Assembly (NCBI GenBank): GCA_902478605.1
Contig: CABSLQ010000017.1
Span: forward strand, 1-48,160
Source of the DNA: an uncultured Oscillospiraceae bacterium
GTDB lineage: Bacteria > Bacillota > Clostridia > Oscillospirales > Acutalibacteraceae
Direction of reading: 5' to 3'
DNA length: 48,160 bases
Position numbers and translations under genes: made by a program. Under the pieces are notes generated by a model that saw only the letters and a list, made by a program, of their open reading frames with translations, did not search any database and had not been told where the DNA came from. This document shows, in pieces, positions 15,569 through 25,185 of this stretch. Position 1 is the first letter of the stretch; each line of letters opens with the position of its first letter.

Positions 15569-17917
15569 TCAGGCTTCAAAGGCGGTGATCACGCGGCCGT
15601 CCCGCACCGCCAGGCAGCCCATCGCGGGCACCGTCTGGCCATCGATCGCCGCCGCGCTGTCTGCATAGTTGACATATACCTGCGTCCCGTCGGCGTAGCC
15701 GGTGACCCGCAGGGTATCGCTCACCATCCGGTAAGCGGTTATCGTCCGGTCGGCGATCGGCTCATACACGGCGCGCCAGGCGGCCCACGCCTGCGCGGCC
15801 TTCTCCTTCCAGTCGGCGAACCGGGTGCTCAGCAGCGCGTCGTACGCGGTGCCGGTCAGCTCGCCCGAATCGGCCCAGGTCAGCAGATAGTGCGGCGCGG
15901 TCCCCGTTTCCATGCACAGCAGCAGCTGCTGGTTGTAGCTGGAGGACAGGTTGAGCGGCGCCGACGCCATCCCCCGCAGGCCGGAAAACACCATCTGGTA
16001 AAAGGGCACCCGGTAGGCGCTCACGTCATACCCGCTGTCCGACAGCGGCACGCCGAGGATATGGTCGGCCTGCAGCGCGGCAAAATCAAAGCCGGTTTCG
16101 GTCAGCACCGTGCCGCACGCGTCCTGCAGCGAGGCGAGCGCGCCGGCAAAGGCGGCGGCCGTGGCGTCCTTATCCGATTCCTTCCCGTCCGTGTAGCTGG
16201 AATACACCACATTGCCCAGCGAAGCGGCCGAAATCCCCGGCAGGGCGAAATCCTCCGTCCCCTTCAGCAGCGAGGCGGTCAGCTCGGCCAGGCGGGTCGG
16301 CTCCAGCAGATAGCGGGCGGGCCGGCTGTCGTCGGCGAAAAAGACGCTGCGCTTATAGGCCGGCTCCTCCAGGGCGGTACGGGTCAGGGTTTTGCCGGCG
16401 GTGTTGTACACGCTCCAGCCGAGACGCCCCTGGCCGAAGCGGACCAGCTCCACGTCGGGATACACGGTGTAGCCCTTCAGCGCCCCGTCGGCGAGCAGCT
16501 CGCGCATGCCCTTATTGCCGCCCAGCTTGCCCTCAAAGGCGAGCGAGGCGGGCACGCTGTCGTCCAGGCCGCCCTTCAGCGCCCCGACGTAGCGGATCAG
16601 CAGCTCCTGTGTGCCCAAATCGCCCAGCGCGGCGGCCATCTGCTGCGCCTGCGCAAAGGTGGTCAGGGGCACCAGGCTGGTATAGGGGATGCCGAGGAAG
16701 GATTTCTCCTTCTTGACCGCCCCGTACAGGGTGAGATAGGCGGGCAGGCCCGTATCGGCCGGCTGCAGGCCCCTTTCCTCGGTGAGCCAGGCGCGGTAAG
16801 CGGCGGCCAGGCCGGTGAACTGCTGGTCCCCGCCGGCCAGGGGCCGGTACTGCACCGACACCTGCGCCTGCCGGGAAACCACCGGGGCGGTCACCAGCAC
16901 GTCCTTGGAGGTCCAGGTCGCCTCGGCGAGCACGATGTTGTCCGCCTTGCGATAAGCAAAGGAAAGCCAGGCGGTGTTGAGCACGTTGTTGTCGATGCCG
17001 CTGGGCGTGGCGTTCACATAGGCGGATCCGCCGCCCTGATCGGCCACCGCCAGCAGCGACATCCCGTTTTTATGCAGGCCGAAAAGGGGCATCATGGCCT
17101 TTTCGCTGACAGTGGCCAGCTGGGTGGTGGTCAGGGCGGGATCCCGCCCGTACACCTCCGCGCTGTAGACATCCATTCCCTGCCGGCCGCTGCCAAATTC
17201 CACCACCGTGCCCGACCCGTCGGGCAGCAGCAGCCAGCCCGTATCCGCGGTGGTACCCGCGCCGAAATAGGGCAGCACATCGATGTTGAGGATCTCCACC
17301 TCGGTGTATTCCTCGATTTCATCGAACAGCACCGTGGCGGTCAGCCCGTCGGGTGTCAGCGTGACGGTCAGCGGAATGCGGAAGCCTTCCTTCGCCCGGC
17401 TGAAATCGAAGTCAAAGCGGACGCCGCCCTCAATTTTGGTGGCGGTCACCGTTTTCTGCCGCACCGCGCCCACCAGCGAATTGACGCTGCCGGTGGACTG
17501 ATCCTCCCCGCTGAAATAGCTGACGACCAGGTGGGAGCCGGCGGCCAGGCCGCCCGCGCCCGTGATGCCGGGCACCGTCTCCCGGTAAGGGGGCGAGGTA
17601 TACCAGATGCGCCCCGTCTGCGTGTCCTGCAGCGCCAGGTTGAACTCGGTCGTTTCGATATACAGGCCGAAGCGGTCGTTCTGCTCAAGCAGGGTGAACC
17701 CGTCGGGCAGATGCGTTTCCCAATAGGCGGCCGGCTGGGCGGGCGGGGTCTCCTCCCCCGGCTCGGTCAGCGGAATGCGGGTCCCCTCCACCGGGGCGGC
17801 AGAGCCGGCGGGCTTCTTTTCCTCCGGCGGCTCCGCCTCGCCGCAGGAAACCGCCAGCACGCAGGCAGCCGCCGTCAGCAGGGCCGCCAGAGGGCGTAGT
17901 ATACGGGATATGGTCAT
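15569..17917 (-). CDS. DUF5696-type lipoprotein, probable glycan-binding or hydrolase-like
   Basis: 782 residues. Lipoprotein signal with lipobox LAVSC (Cys25), then a disordered Pro/Glu segment to about residue 60. The body starts with a beta-sandwich-like region (FGLYIETTEFNLALQDTQTG, IWYTSPPYRE) and continues with GWLLLPDGSGTVVEFGSG and VYGRDPALTTTQL, features of the DUF5696 family found in sugar-transport loci of Bacillota; the latter half (residues about 400-720) looks like an alpha/beta barrel. No function is proven for this family. It is exported and attached to the outer face of the membrane, next to a permease pair that lacks its own binding protein, so it may bind or trim the glycan for that importer. 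Confidence 0.72.
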   Translation of the reverse strand: MTISRILRPLAALLTAAACVLAVSCGEAEPPEEKKPAGSAAPVEGTRIPLTEPGEETPPAQPAAYWETHLPDGFTLLEQNDRFGLYIETTEFNLALQDTQTGRIWYTSPPYRETVPGITGAGGLAAGSHLVVSYFSGEDQSTGSVNSLVGAVRQKTVTATKIEGGVRFDFDFSRAKEGFRIPLTVTLTPDGLTATVLFDEIEEYTEVEILNIDVLPYFGAGTTADTGWLLLPDGSGTVVEFGSGRQGMDVYSAEVYGRDPALTTTQLATVSEKAMMPLFGLHKNGMSLLAVADQGGGSAYVNATPSGIDNNVLNTAWLSFAYRKADNIVLAEATWTSKDVLVTAPVVSRQAQVSVQYRPLAGGDQQFTGLAAAYRAWLTEERGLQPADTGLPAYLTLYGAVKKEKSFLGIPYTSLVPLTTFAQAQQMAAALGDLGTQELLIRYVGALKGGLDDSVPASLAFEGKLGGNKGMRELLADGALKGYTVYPDVELVRFGQGRLGWSVYNTAGKTLTRTALEEPAYKRSVFFADDSRPARYLLEPTRLAELTASLLKGTEDFALPGISAASLGNVVYSSYTDGKESDKDATAAAFAGALASLQDACGTVLTETGFDFAALQADHILGVPLSDSGYDVSAYRVPFYQMVFSGLRGMASAPLNLSSSYNQQLLLCMETGTAPHYLLTWADSGELTGTAYDALLSTRFADWKEKAAQAWAAWRAVYEPIADRTITAYRMVSDTLRVTGYADGTQVYVNYADSAAAIDGQTVPAMGCLAVRDGRVITAFEA

Positions 17918-17939
17918 GTCGGCGCCTCCTCCCCGGCGG

Positions 17940-18659
17940 TTATCCGCGGAACATCCATTCTTTGTATACGGTGTCCAGGAAAATGAACAGCTGCTGAAAC
18001 AGGCTGAAGAACAGAATCGCCAGGAACATCACGGCCAGAATGCCGGCCGCGCTCAGCAGCATGATAAACACGGTCTTTTTGACGGTGTACTGCTGCACCA
18101 CCATGGTGGAGGCGAACAGCAGCAGCAGCGTCCACAGCCCCATCACCGCCTCGATCAGCAGGATGAAATAGCTTTCCTCCGCCGTCAGCACATGGGAGAG
18201 CAGGACGGCCACGGGAATCAGCAGAATATAGGGCAGCGTGCAGTAGCACAGGGTGGTCCAGATTTCGCGCAGCTTGCCTTCCCCGTCGAGCAGGGTGCTC
18301 AGCGACCAGGAGGACAGCGTCCAGAGCAGCAGCAGGCCCAGCGACTGCAGAAACACCGGCCAGACGTTGAAGGGGGCGTCCGATCCCTCGTTGAAGATGA
18401 AGCCGTAGGCAACCGCCTTGACCACGCTGAGCACAAAGAAGAGCAGGGCCATGCCATTGGCCAGCGCCAGCGATCCGCGTCCCTCATACTTGATGTCGCT
18501 GCACGCGTCCACCGGGTGCAGCAGCATGCGGAAGGGGACCAGTATTTTGGTTTTGTCCAGATTGCGCCAGCGGAAGGCGGACATATCCGATTCCCGCACC
18601 GCTTTGACCACCAGCCCCCAGAACCGGCTGCGCGGGCGCCTTTTGCTTTTTTCCGCCAT
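17940..18659 (-). CDS. YIP1 family membrane protein
   Basis: 239 residues. An N-terminal basic stretch (KSKRRPRSRFWGLVVKAVRES) is followed by about five hydrophobic segments (ALLFFVLSVVKAVAYGFIF, PVFLQSLGLLLLWTLSSWS, PYILLIPVAVLLSHVL, AVMGLWTLLLLFAS, ILAVMFLAILFFSLFQQLFI). The layout matches the bacterial Yip1 family, whose function is unknown. GGGGA lies upstream of the ATG. It sits between the NHL/TPR gene and the DUF5696 lipoprotein gene; the constant company of these three suggests a membrane accessory complex for the importers. A general membrane scaffold is an alternative. Confidence 0.75.
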   Translation of the reverse strand: MAEKSKRRPRSRFWGLVVKAVRESDMSAFRWRNLDKTKILVPFRMLLHPVDACSDIKYEGRGSLALANGMALLFFVLSVVKAVAYGFIFNEGSDAPFNVWPVFLQSLGLLLLWTLSSWSLSTLLDGEGKLREIWTTLCYCTLPYILLIPVAVLLSHVLTAEESYFILLIEAVMGLWTLLLLFASTMVVQQYTVKKTVFIMLLSAAGILAVMFLAILFFSLFQQLFIFLDTVYKEWMFRG

Positions 18660-18672
18660 AGGTGTCCCCTTT

Positions 18673-18724
18673 CCCCGCAGCCGCCAAGTTCGGATGGCTT
18701 CCCCCGGGCCGCGCCGCTGCGGGG
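18673..18724 (-). repeat. Intercistronic inverted repeat
   Basis: CCCCGCAGC (18673-18681) and GCTGCGGGG (18716-18724) are perfect 9-bp complements. They occupy the only sizeable gap (90 bp) in the middle of the operon. No T-run follows, so it may act as a processing or stability hairpin. Confidence 0.4.
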
Positions 18725-18748
18725 GCGGACCCGGTGCCTGTATCGTCG

Positions 18749-20239
18749 TCAGTTGAAGGAGATGCTCCGCTTGACCCGCTTGACGCCCAGCGCGCGCAGC
18801 ACCCGGCCGAGGATCACCTTAAGCAGGATCACCACCGCCACGGCGCCCAGCACAAACACCAGGAAATACCGGCTCATCACCTGCTTGCGGTATTCCCGCA
18901 GCGCCCGGGAATACCCGGCGCGGTCCTGGCCCTTGCGGTAATATTCCATGGCCGTCTGGTAATCGTTTTCCTGCATATACGCCTTGCCGATACTGATATA
19001 GGCGAGCATGCACTGGCTGTTGTACTGCAGGGCGTTGCGCCAGGGCTCCACCGATTCGGCGTACAGCCCCTGGGAATAATAGCGCAGCCCCTGTTCGATC
19101 TGCACCATGTATTCGCTCTTGTGGAAGGTGTGCACGCAGTTTTTGGCCGCGTCCAGCACCAGGTAGGTGTCCCCCATCTTGTCGATGGCGGAGGGGGTTT
19201 TCATGGTGCCCTTCTGGCTGCCCGTCACCCCGAAGGTGCCCAGGAAATTGCATTCCTGGTCGTACAAAAAGGCCCGGCCCCGCTCCTGATCCAGCACGGC
19301 GATGATGTCGTTTTCATCCACGTGGATATCCACGAAATTGTTGTCGGTGGTGCTCTGCCGGTAGGTGACCGTCTCGATGTCGCCGAAGTTTGTGTTGTCA
19401 TACCCCACCGAGGAGGTCGGGGTCAGAATGTTGACGCCCAGGGGGTTGAGCTTTTGAATCTCGCCGGTGGAGTTCTGGGTCATTTTGGAACAGGTATAGA
19501 TGAAATCCCCCACGATGTGGGCGCCCGAATATTCCACCGGCACCGCCCGCTGGAGGCTTTCGCGCTGCTCCTTGCTGAAGATGCTCTTCCAGAACTGCAT
19601 CGACAGCATCGACACGCTCAGCTGCACCTCGTTGCCGCCGTAAAAGCCGGTGAACTCATCCGCCGCGTTATAGGCGACAAAGCCCTGGTAATACCCCGAG
19701 CAGATGACGTACACGTTGTCGCCGTAGTCCACGAGCACCCGCGTGGGCAGAAAATCGACCCCTTTGGGGATCAGGGTGCTGTTGGGCTTCTTGAGGGTGC
19801 GCACGATGCGGCCCCCTTCATCCACCGCGATGATGCGGTTGTTCTTGGTGTCGGCGATGTAGACAAGCCCGTCCTTGACGAAGACGCCGGACGGCTCGCT
19901 GAGCGCCGTGACCTTGCCGGTGGGGGAGGTCACCTCGGTGATGGTGCGCACCAGCCGGTAGTTTTTGTCCAGCTGCAACACCCGGTTATGGCCCGTGTCG
20001 GCGATATAGATGCTCTCGCCGCTGACAAGCAGATCCCGCGCATCCCGCAGGCCGCCCTCCACGCCGAGATCCTCCCCGTACAGGGTATCGCCCGGCACAT
20101 AAGCCAGCGGGGCGGGCACGCTTTTGCCGTAATAGTTATAGGTATAGCCGCTGTACGGCGCTTCCACCGCCGCCGCGCCCATGGCCAGCAAGCCGCACAG
20201 GCAGGCCGCCAGCGCCAGTATCCGGATTCCCTTTTTCAT
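18749..20239 (-). CDS. NHL beta-propeller plus TPR protein with C-terminal membrane anchor
   Basis: 496 residues. Signal peptide 1-24 (ILALAACLCGLLAMGAAA). Residues about 60-340 carry NHL/SMP-30-like propeller blades, recognisable by ESIYIADTGHNRVLQLDKN, GLVYIADTKNNRIIAVDE and similar turns. Residues about 375-445 hold two or three TPR-like helices (YSQGLYAESVEPWRNAL, AYISIGKAYMQENDYQTAM). A final helix (YFLVFVLGAVAVVILLKVIL) with a basic tail anchors it, leaving the propeller and TPR outside. It lies between a permease pair and the YIP1 gene. Probably a structural or sensing accessory of the transporter; no enzymatic residues are evident. Confidence 0.75.
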   Translation of the reverse strand: MKKGIRILALAACLCGLLAMGAAAVEAPYSGYTYNYYGKSVPAPLAYVPGDTLYGEDLGVEGGLRDARDLLVSGESIYIADTGHNRVLQLDKNYRLVRTITEVTSPTGKVTALSEPSGVFVKDGLVYIADTKNNRIIAVDEGGRIVRTLKKPNSTLIPKGVDFLPTRVLVDYGDNVYVICSGYYQGFVAYNAADEFTGFYGGNEVQLSVSMLSMQFWKSIFSKEQRESLQRAVPVEYSGAHIVGDFIYTCSKMTQNSTGEIQKLNPLGVNILTPTSSVGYDNTNFGDIETVTYRQSTTDNNFVDIHVDENDIIAVLDQERGRAFLYDQECNFLGTFGVTGSQKGTMKTPSAIDKMGDTYLVLDAAKNCVHTFHKSEYMVQIEQGLRYYSQGLYAESVEPWRNALQYNSQCMLAYISIGKAYMQENDYQTAMEYYRKGQDRAGYSRALREYRKQVMSRYFLVFVLGAVAVVILLKVILGRVLRALGVKRVKRSISFN

Positions 20240-20261
20240 AACGCCCGCCGCCTTTCCCGCT

Positions 20262-21128
20262 TTATTTCAGACCCGAATGGGACATGGTTTCGATGACCGA
20301 GGACTGGCTCACCACAAAGACGATCAGCGTGGGCAGCAGCAGGAAAAGGGCCACCGCCGAGGCCACGCCCTGCCGCGCGACGCCGGCGCCGGACAGCTGG
20401 GACAGCACCACGGGCAGCACCTTCATCTTTTCCTCGTAGATGAACTGGGCGCCGTTGTTGTTCCACATGCTCTGGAAGGTGAAGAGCACCAGCGTCATCC
20501 AGGCGGGCTTGGCGATGGGCATCGCGATGCTCCAGAAGCTCCGCCATTCGGAACAGCCGTCGATCTTCGCCGCCTCGAGCAGCGCGTCGGGGATCATGGC
20601 CACGAGAAACTGCCGCATCAGAAACACGCCCATCGAAGAGGCCAGCGCCGGCACGATGATGGCCAGATAGCTGTTGAGCCAGCCCAGCTTTTCCACGATC
20701 AGATACTGCGGCACCTGCAGCACCTCGGGCCGGAACAGCATCGCCCACACGACGATGTTGACCGCCAGCGCCTTGCCGCCGAAGTTGTGCTTGGCGAGGG
20801 GATAGGCCGCCAGCGAGGCGACGAGGATATACACCGCCGTGCCCGCCACCGTGACGAACACGCTGTTGAACACATACCGCAGGAAGGGCACCCGCAGCAT
20901 GCCCACCAGCCGGAACAGACCGATGAAGTTTTCCCACGTGGGGTTTTCTACATAGAACTGCGGCGGGTAGATGAACAGCTCGTTGAGCGGCTTAAAGGCG
21001 TTGACGCACACATAGATGAGCGGGAAGAGGAAGACGATGCCCAGCAGGCCGACCACCAAAAAGATCCCGATATTGCCGGCAATGGACCGGTTCACCCGTT
21101 TGGATTTCAGCAGGCGCATGGCGGTCAT
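20262..21128 (-). CDS. Carbohydrate ABC transporter permease (MalG type)
   Basis: 288 residues (285 if the second ATG, three codons on, is used; the GGGAGG site fits the second better). Six predicted helices, the first being IGIFLVVGLLGIVFLFPLIY. The coupling loop is EAAKIDGCSEWRSFWSIAMP. Partner of the permease gene 28 nt upstream and of the 1008-residue binding protein. Together these three adjacent genes look like one complete importer without its ATPase. Confidence 0.92.
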   Translation of the reverse strand: MTAMRLLKSKRVNRSIAGNIGIFLVVGLLGIVFLFPLIYVCVNAFKPLNELFIYPPQFYVENPTWENFIGLFRLVGMLRVPFLRYVFNSVFVTVAGTAVYILVASLAAYPLAKHNFGGKALAVNIVVWAMLFRPEVLQVPQYLIVEKLGWLNSYLAIIVPALASSMGVFLMRQFLVAMIPDALLEAAKIDGCSEWRSFWSIAMPIAKPAWMTLVLFTFQSMWNNNGAQFIYEEKMKVLPVVLSQLSGAGVARQGVASAVALFLLLPTLIVFVVSQSSVIETMSHSGLK

Positions 21129-21156
21129 GCCCTCCCTTTCTCGTAAAATTGGCGGC

Positions 21157-22086
21157 TCATTCGGCCGACCAGCGGCTCATCGCCTTGTTGATGGCGTACC
21201 AGGTGACGAGCATCAGGGCGAACAGCACCAGCTGCACCGCGCAGGCGTAGCCCATCTCGTTTTTGGTGAAGCCGGTGTCGATGATGTGCAGCAGCACGGT
21301 GTGGGTGCTGTAATCGGTGCTGGGCAGGCCGGTGAGCTCGGACGCCTGCGCGCCGATGGCGAAGGATCCCGAAATGGTGAACACCGCGCCGAGCAGCAGC
21401 TGCGGCTTGAGCTGGGGCAGCGTGATGTGCCACAGCTCCTGCCAGCGGTTGCGCACGCCGTCGAGCGCGCCCGCCTCGAACAGCTCGGTATTGAGCGACT
21501 GCAGGCCCGCGATGAAGGTGAGGAAGCCGGTGCCGGTGCTCATCCACAGCACCACCACCGCCACCACCAGCAGCCCGTACTGCGGGTCGGTCAGCCAGTA
21601 AATCGGCCCGTCGATAAAGCCGAAGCGCATCAGCACACTGTTGATAAAGCCGTAGGAATCGTTGGCGAAGATAAATTTCCAGATGAAATACACGTTGCCC
21701 GCCAGCGACGGGGCGTAAAACACCAGCGTGGGCAGCCAGCGGATACGCGGCCCCAGCTCGTTGATGAACCAGGCGAGCGCGAAGGAAAGCAGGTAGCCCG
21801 CCGGCCCCGTCACCACCGCGAGCAGCAGGGTGTTGGACAGGGCGGTGGTGAACACCTCGTCGTCCACAAAGAGCCGCACGAAGTTGTCGAGGCCCACGAA
21901 CTTGGGCGTCTGCACCATATTGAAGCTGGTGAAGCTGAAATAGACCGACATAAACACCGGCACCAGGATGAACAGCACGAACACCGACGCGTAGGGCAGC
22001 AGCATCAGGTAGCTGGTGCGGTTGCGGCGCAGATTGCGCATATGGATACGGAAGGAGGACGATCCCTGGGGTTTGCCTGTTTTCAT
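21157..22086 (-). CDS. Carbohydrate ABC transporter permease (MalF type)
   Basis: 309 residues with six predicted helices (first: SYLMLLPYASVFVLFILVPVF, cut here by its turn). The coupling loop is EAGALDGVRNRWQELWHITL. GGGAGG is 7 nt from the ATG. The gene starts 19 nt after the large solute-binding protein gene, the usual binding-protein, MalF, MalG order. Confidence 0.92.
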   Translation of the reverse strand: MKTGKPQGSSSFRIHMRNLRRNRTSYLMLLPYASVFVLFILVPVFMSVYFSFTSFNMVQTPKFVGLDNFVRLFVDDEVFTTALSNTLLLAVVTGPAGYLLSFALAWFINELGPRIRWLPTLVFYAPSLAGNVYFIWKFIFANDSYGFINSVLMRFGFIDGPIYWLTDPQYGLLVVAVVVLWMSTGTGFLTFIAGLQSLNTELFEAGALDGVRNRWQELWHITLPQLKPQLLLGAVFTISGSFAIGAQASELTGLPSTDYSTHTVLLHIIDTGFTKNEMGYACAVQLVLFALMLVTWYAINKAMSRWSAE

Positions 22087-22105
22087 GTGCGCGCCTCCCT
22101 TTCCG

Positions 22106-25100
22106 CTAGTCCACCGGCAGCCCGTATTCGAGCCGCTTGCGCCGGATTTCCTTGTTGATCATGTTGTTGTAGCGGCCCAGCGTTTCCCGCGGGTTTTCCT
22201 GGTAATACACCACCCGGCGGAACGCGTTGTTGAGATTGCGGACCACGTCATAGTTGCCCGGGATGACCGGCACGTCCTGCACCGCCTCCCACTGAGCAGA
22301 GAGCAGCGCCTGCTCCTCCAGCGTCCAGGGCAGCAGCGGGAAGGCCTCCCGGTTGGCGGTGGCGTACCGGGCGCCCGCGCCCATCTGCGCCTCCACCCCG
22401 TTGCCATAGGCCGCCTGCACCGAGGGGGACACCCACCATTTGATAAAATCGAAGCCGGTCTGCTTGAGCGCCGGCGCCGTGTCGGCGAGCAGGAGCGCCC
22501 CCGTGCCGGTGCAGCTTTCGGTGCGGTTGAGGTTGCCCTCCGCGTCCACCGTGCCGGGCAGGGGCGCCATCGCCCATTTGCCGCGCAGCTCGGGCGCCGC
22601 CACGGTCAGCGTGCTGTAAAAGTTGAAGGGCATGATGACCACCGGCATTTCCCCCGTGCGGAACCGGCTGTATGCATCAAAGCTCACCGGGTAGCTGTAA
22701 TCCTTATAAAAGGAGGTCCACAGGGTGAAGGCGGTGAGCGCCTCCTGGCTGTCGAAGCCGGTGCGCACGTTGCCCGGGGCGAAGAATTCGCCGCCGTTCT
22801 GCAGCACCAGCGATTCAAAAATCTTGATATCCTCCGGAATGCCGATGTCCAGATGGTTCTTCTGCAGGGTGGAGGATACCACGAAAAAGTCGTCCCACGA
22901 GGCGGGGGCGGTCAGCTGCAGCTCCTCGAACACATCGGTGCGGTAAAAGAGCATGTTGTACAGCTGGGTTTCGGGCAGGGCGTATATCCCGCCCTCGTAT
23001 TCGTACGGCGTAAAGGCGGAGGGGTAAAACCAGTCGGTCAGCTCCTCATAGCCCGGATAGGCGGACAAATCCTCCAGCGCACCGCGCATGGACAGGTTGA
23101 TGGGCGTCGCCTCGTCGGCGAAAATCGCCACGTCGGGCCCGGCGCCGGCCAGAATGGCCTGGGTCATGATCTGCCCGCCGCTGACCAGGCTGAGCTGCAC
23201 CGGGGTGCCGGTTTCGGGGGTGAATTCGTTGTCTATCAGCCGCTTGAGCACGGCGAGCTGCTCACGGCCGGTGGTATCGCCGTTGGCCCACACCCGCAGG
23301 GGCTCTCCCCCGCCGGCGGACACGCCCACGGCGTTGTAGTCTTCGAAAAAGGAGCCGGCGAAGGCGCGCAGCTGGAACCAGGCGGAGGCGAAAAAGCCCG
23401 CCCGGCTCGCGGGCAGCGCCGCGTCCCGTCCCGAGGCGATCAGGTAATCCAGCTCCAGCGGCTGCTCCTTGAATTCCAGCACGGCGGAGGCCAGCGCGCT
23501 CAGGTTGTTGCGGAAGCTGGCCAGCTGCTTCGGAATGGTTTCCGGCTTTTTGACAAAGGTTTCCAGTTGATAGGCCACCTGGTCGAAGAGGGCGGCCTGG
23601 CTGCCCGAAAAGCTCTGCGCCTCGAGCGTATCCACGCAGGCGCGCAGGGCGGCGGCCTGCTTTTCAAAGGCGGGAAGCAGGTCAGGCAGCTCCCTGTCGA
23701 GGTAATAATCCCGCAGGGCGTCGGGATCCTGCCCGGTGATCATGATGATCTCGCGGTACCGGGCGTTGAGCTCGTATACGATGCGGTTCGCCTCCACCAG
23801 CACCTCGCCGATGTCGCCGAGCACCACCTCCATGGTGATGGTGTTGTCCCCTTCCTTCAGGTAGAAGAGGTAATCCCCGTTGCGCTCGTCGCCCAGGGTG
23901 AGGGTATCGAAATCGCTGTTATAGGCGAAGGTCAGCTTTTCCGCTTCGCGGAAGGGCACCTCGCCGTTGATGGTCAGGCGCCGCGAAACAGCGAAGCCGC
24001 GGATGAAATTCTGACGGTATTTGAAGCTCAGGCGGTAATACCCCGCCTTTTCGGTGTGCACCGTCCAGGAAACCCACTGCCCGGCGTATTTCCATCCCGT
24101 CTGCCCCAGCGTGTTGAGCCGGATCTTCACCGGATCGGCGGGACTGGTGGCGGGGGAGGTATAATCGCTCGTGGCGTAAATCATGGCGTGGGATTTGCCG
24201 GCGGGCGTTTCCGCCTCCACCGGGATATAGGCGTCCGCCACCCCGGCGGCCAGCGCCTCGTCCGCGCCGGCGGCATACGCCGCGTAGGCGGGGGGCTCCT
24301 CCTCGCCGGTGAGCCGCAGTTCCCCCACGGCGGCCGCCTCGGTGACGGCGGTGAGGGTCAGGGTATGGGTGCCGGCGGTCATGTACAGATAAAAGGGGGT
24401 ATCGGTATACGCGGAGGTGTCGCGCAGCGCGCGGGTCATCCAGACAAACGCTTCCTCCTGGGCGGGCAGGATATCGTTGCCGCCGGCGTCCCGGGTGATG
24501 GGGCCGGCATCCCGCCAGCAGCGGGTCAGCACCGCGTTTTCTGCCTCGGTAAAGGGGATCGCCCCGTCCACGGCCACGGACAGCACAATATCCGCCCCCC
24601 GGCCCGGCAGCGGGCAGTAGTCGAGCTCCAGCCCGTATTTACCGTCGGCCGGCACCTCGAAGGTCCAGGTGATCGCCTGCCCCGTTTCAAGCCGGTAGGC
24701 GCCCGCGCGGCCTTCATGGGTCACGTTCCCCTCCCCGCCGGTGTAGGCGGTGACCTGCCCGGCGCCAAGGGTCAGCGGCTCGGCGGCCCAGGGGGCCGCA
24801 TCGTGGGCCGCCTGATAGGCGGCGAAATCGGCTGCCGCCGCGGTGGCGGCGGATTCCGTCCGGGCGGTCTCCGTTCCCGCGGAGGCGGCCGGCGAGGCGG
24901 CATCCGCGGGGGCAGAATCCACCCCGGCGGACGCCGCCGCTGTTGTGGGAACCAGAGGGCCGGCGGCGAGGAGGGCCAGCGCCATTGCGCCGGCCGCGGC
25001 CCGCCGCAGCGCCGCCCGATATCCCTGTATGCCGTTTTTGCCTGTCCGGCTGCCCCACGGGCGGCCCGCATCCGGCCGGCGAAGGGGACGGCGCACCGCG

Positions 25101-25132
25101 GCGCCTGTCCCGTATGTCGTATCCTGCTTCAT
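22106..25132 (-). CDS. Very large solute-binding protein with N-terminal carbohydrate-binding-like modules
   Basis: 1008 residues, about twice the normal size of a family 1 binding protein. A long basic N-terminus and the hydrophobic stretch GAMALALLAAGPLVPTTAAA (about 47-66) form a signal peptide without lipobox. Residues about 100-240 and 245-420 look like two CBM6/35-type beta-sandwiches (ITWTFEVPADGKYGLELDY; YIPVEAETP, VSWTVHTEKAGYYRLSFKYR). A helical linker follows (about 425-600). The C-terminal 400 residues are the binding protein proper (LKRLIDNEFTPETGTPVQL, ILAGAGPDVAIFADEA, WDDFFVVSSTLQ, FDFIKWWVSP). It should bind the polymer with its modules and hand oligosaccharides to the permeases encoded next. 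How it is retained without a lipid anchor is unclear. Confidence 0.82.
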   Translation of the reverse strand: MKQDTTYGTGAAVRRPLRRPDAGRPWGSRTGKNGIQGYRAALRRAAAGAMALALLAAGPLVPTTAAASAGVDSAPADAASPAASAGTETARTESAATAAAADFAAYQAAHDAAPWAAEPLTLGAGQVTAYTGGEGNVTHEGRAGAYRLETGQAITWTFEVPADGKYGLELDYCPLPGRGADIVLSVAVDGAIPFTEAENAVLTRCWRDAGPITRDAGGNDILPAQEEAFVWMTRALRDTSAYTDTPFYLYMTAGTHTLTLTAVTEAAAVGELRLTGEEEPPAYAAYAAGADEALAAGVADAYIPVEAETPAGKSHAMIYATSDYTSPATSPADPVKIRLNTLGQTGWKYAGQWVSWTVHTEKAGYYRLSFKYRQNFIRGFAVSRRLTINGEVPFREAEKLTFAYNSDFDTLTLGDERNGDYLFYLKEGDNTITMEVVLGDIGEVLVEANRIVYELNARYREIIMITGQDPDALRDYYLDRELPDLLPAFEKQAAALRACVDTLEAQSFSGSQAALFDQVAYQLETFVKKPETIPKQLASFRNNLSALASAVLEFKEQPLELDYLIASGRDAALPASRAGFFASAWFQLRAFAGSFFEDYNAVGVSAGGGEPLRVWANGDTTGREQLAVLKRLIDNEFTPETGTPVQLSLVSGGQIMTQAILAGAGPDVAIFADEATPINLSMRGALEDLSAYPGYEELTDWFYPSAFTPYEYEGGIYALPETQLYNMLFYRTDVFEELQLTAPASWDDFFVVSSTLQKNHLDIGIPEDIKIFESLVLQNGGEFFAPGNVRTGFDSQEALTAFTLWTSFYKDYSYPVSFDAYSRFRTGEMPVVIMPFNFYSTLTVAAPELRGKWAMAPLPGTVDAEGNLNRTESCTGTGALLLADTAPALKQTGFDFIKWWVSPSVQAAYGNGVEAQMGAGARYATANREAFPLLPWTLEEQALLSAQWEAVQDVPVIPGNYDVVRNLNNAFRRVVYYQENPRETLGRYNNMINKEIRRKRLEYGLPVD

Positions 25133-25185
25133 TTGCCCTCGCCTCCTGGTATCGGATGAAAACCGCCCGTGTGTGCCGTCTGGTT

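Noticed and set aside
22016..25159. Long plus-strand open frame opposite the large binding protein
   Set aside because: Same shadow effect; product is Gly/Arg/His-rich with no recognisable family, whereas the minus strand encodes a clear solute-binding protein.
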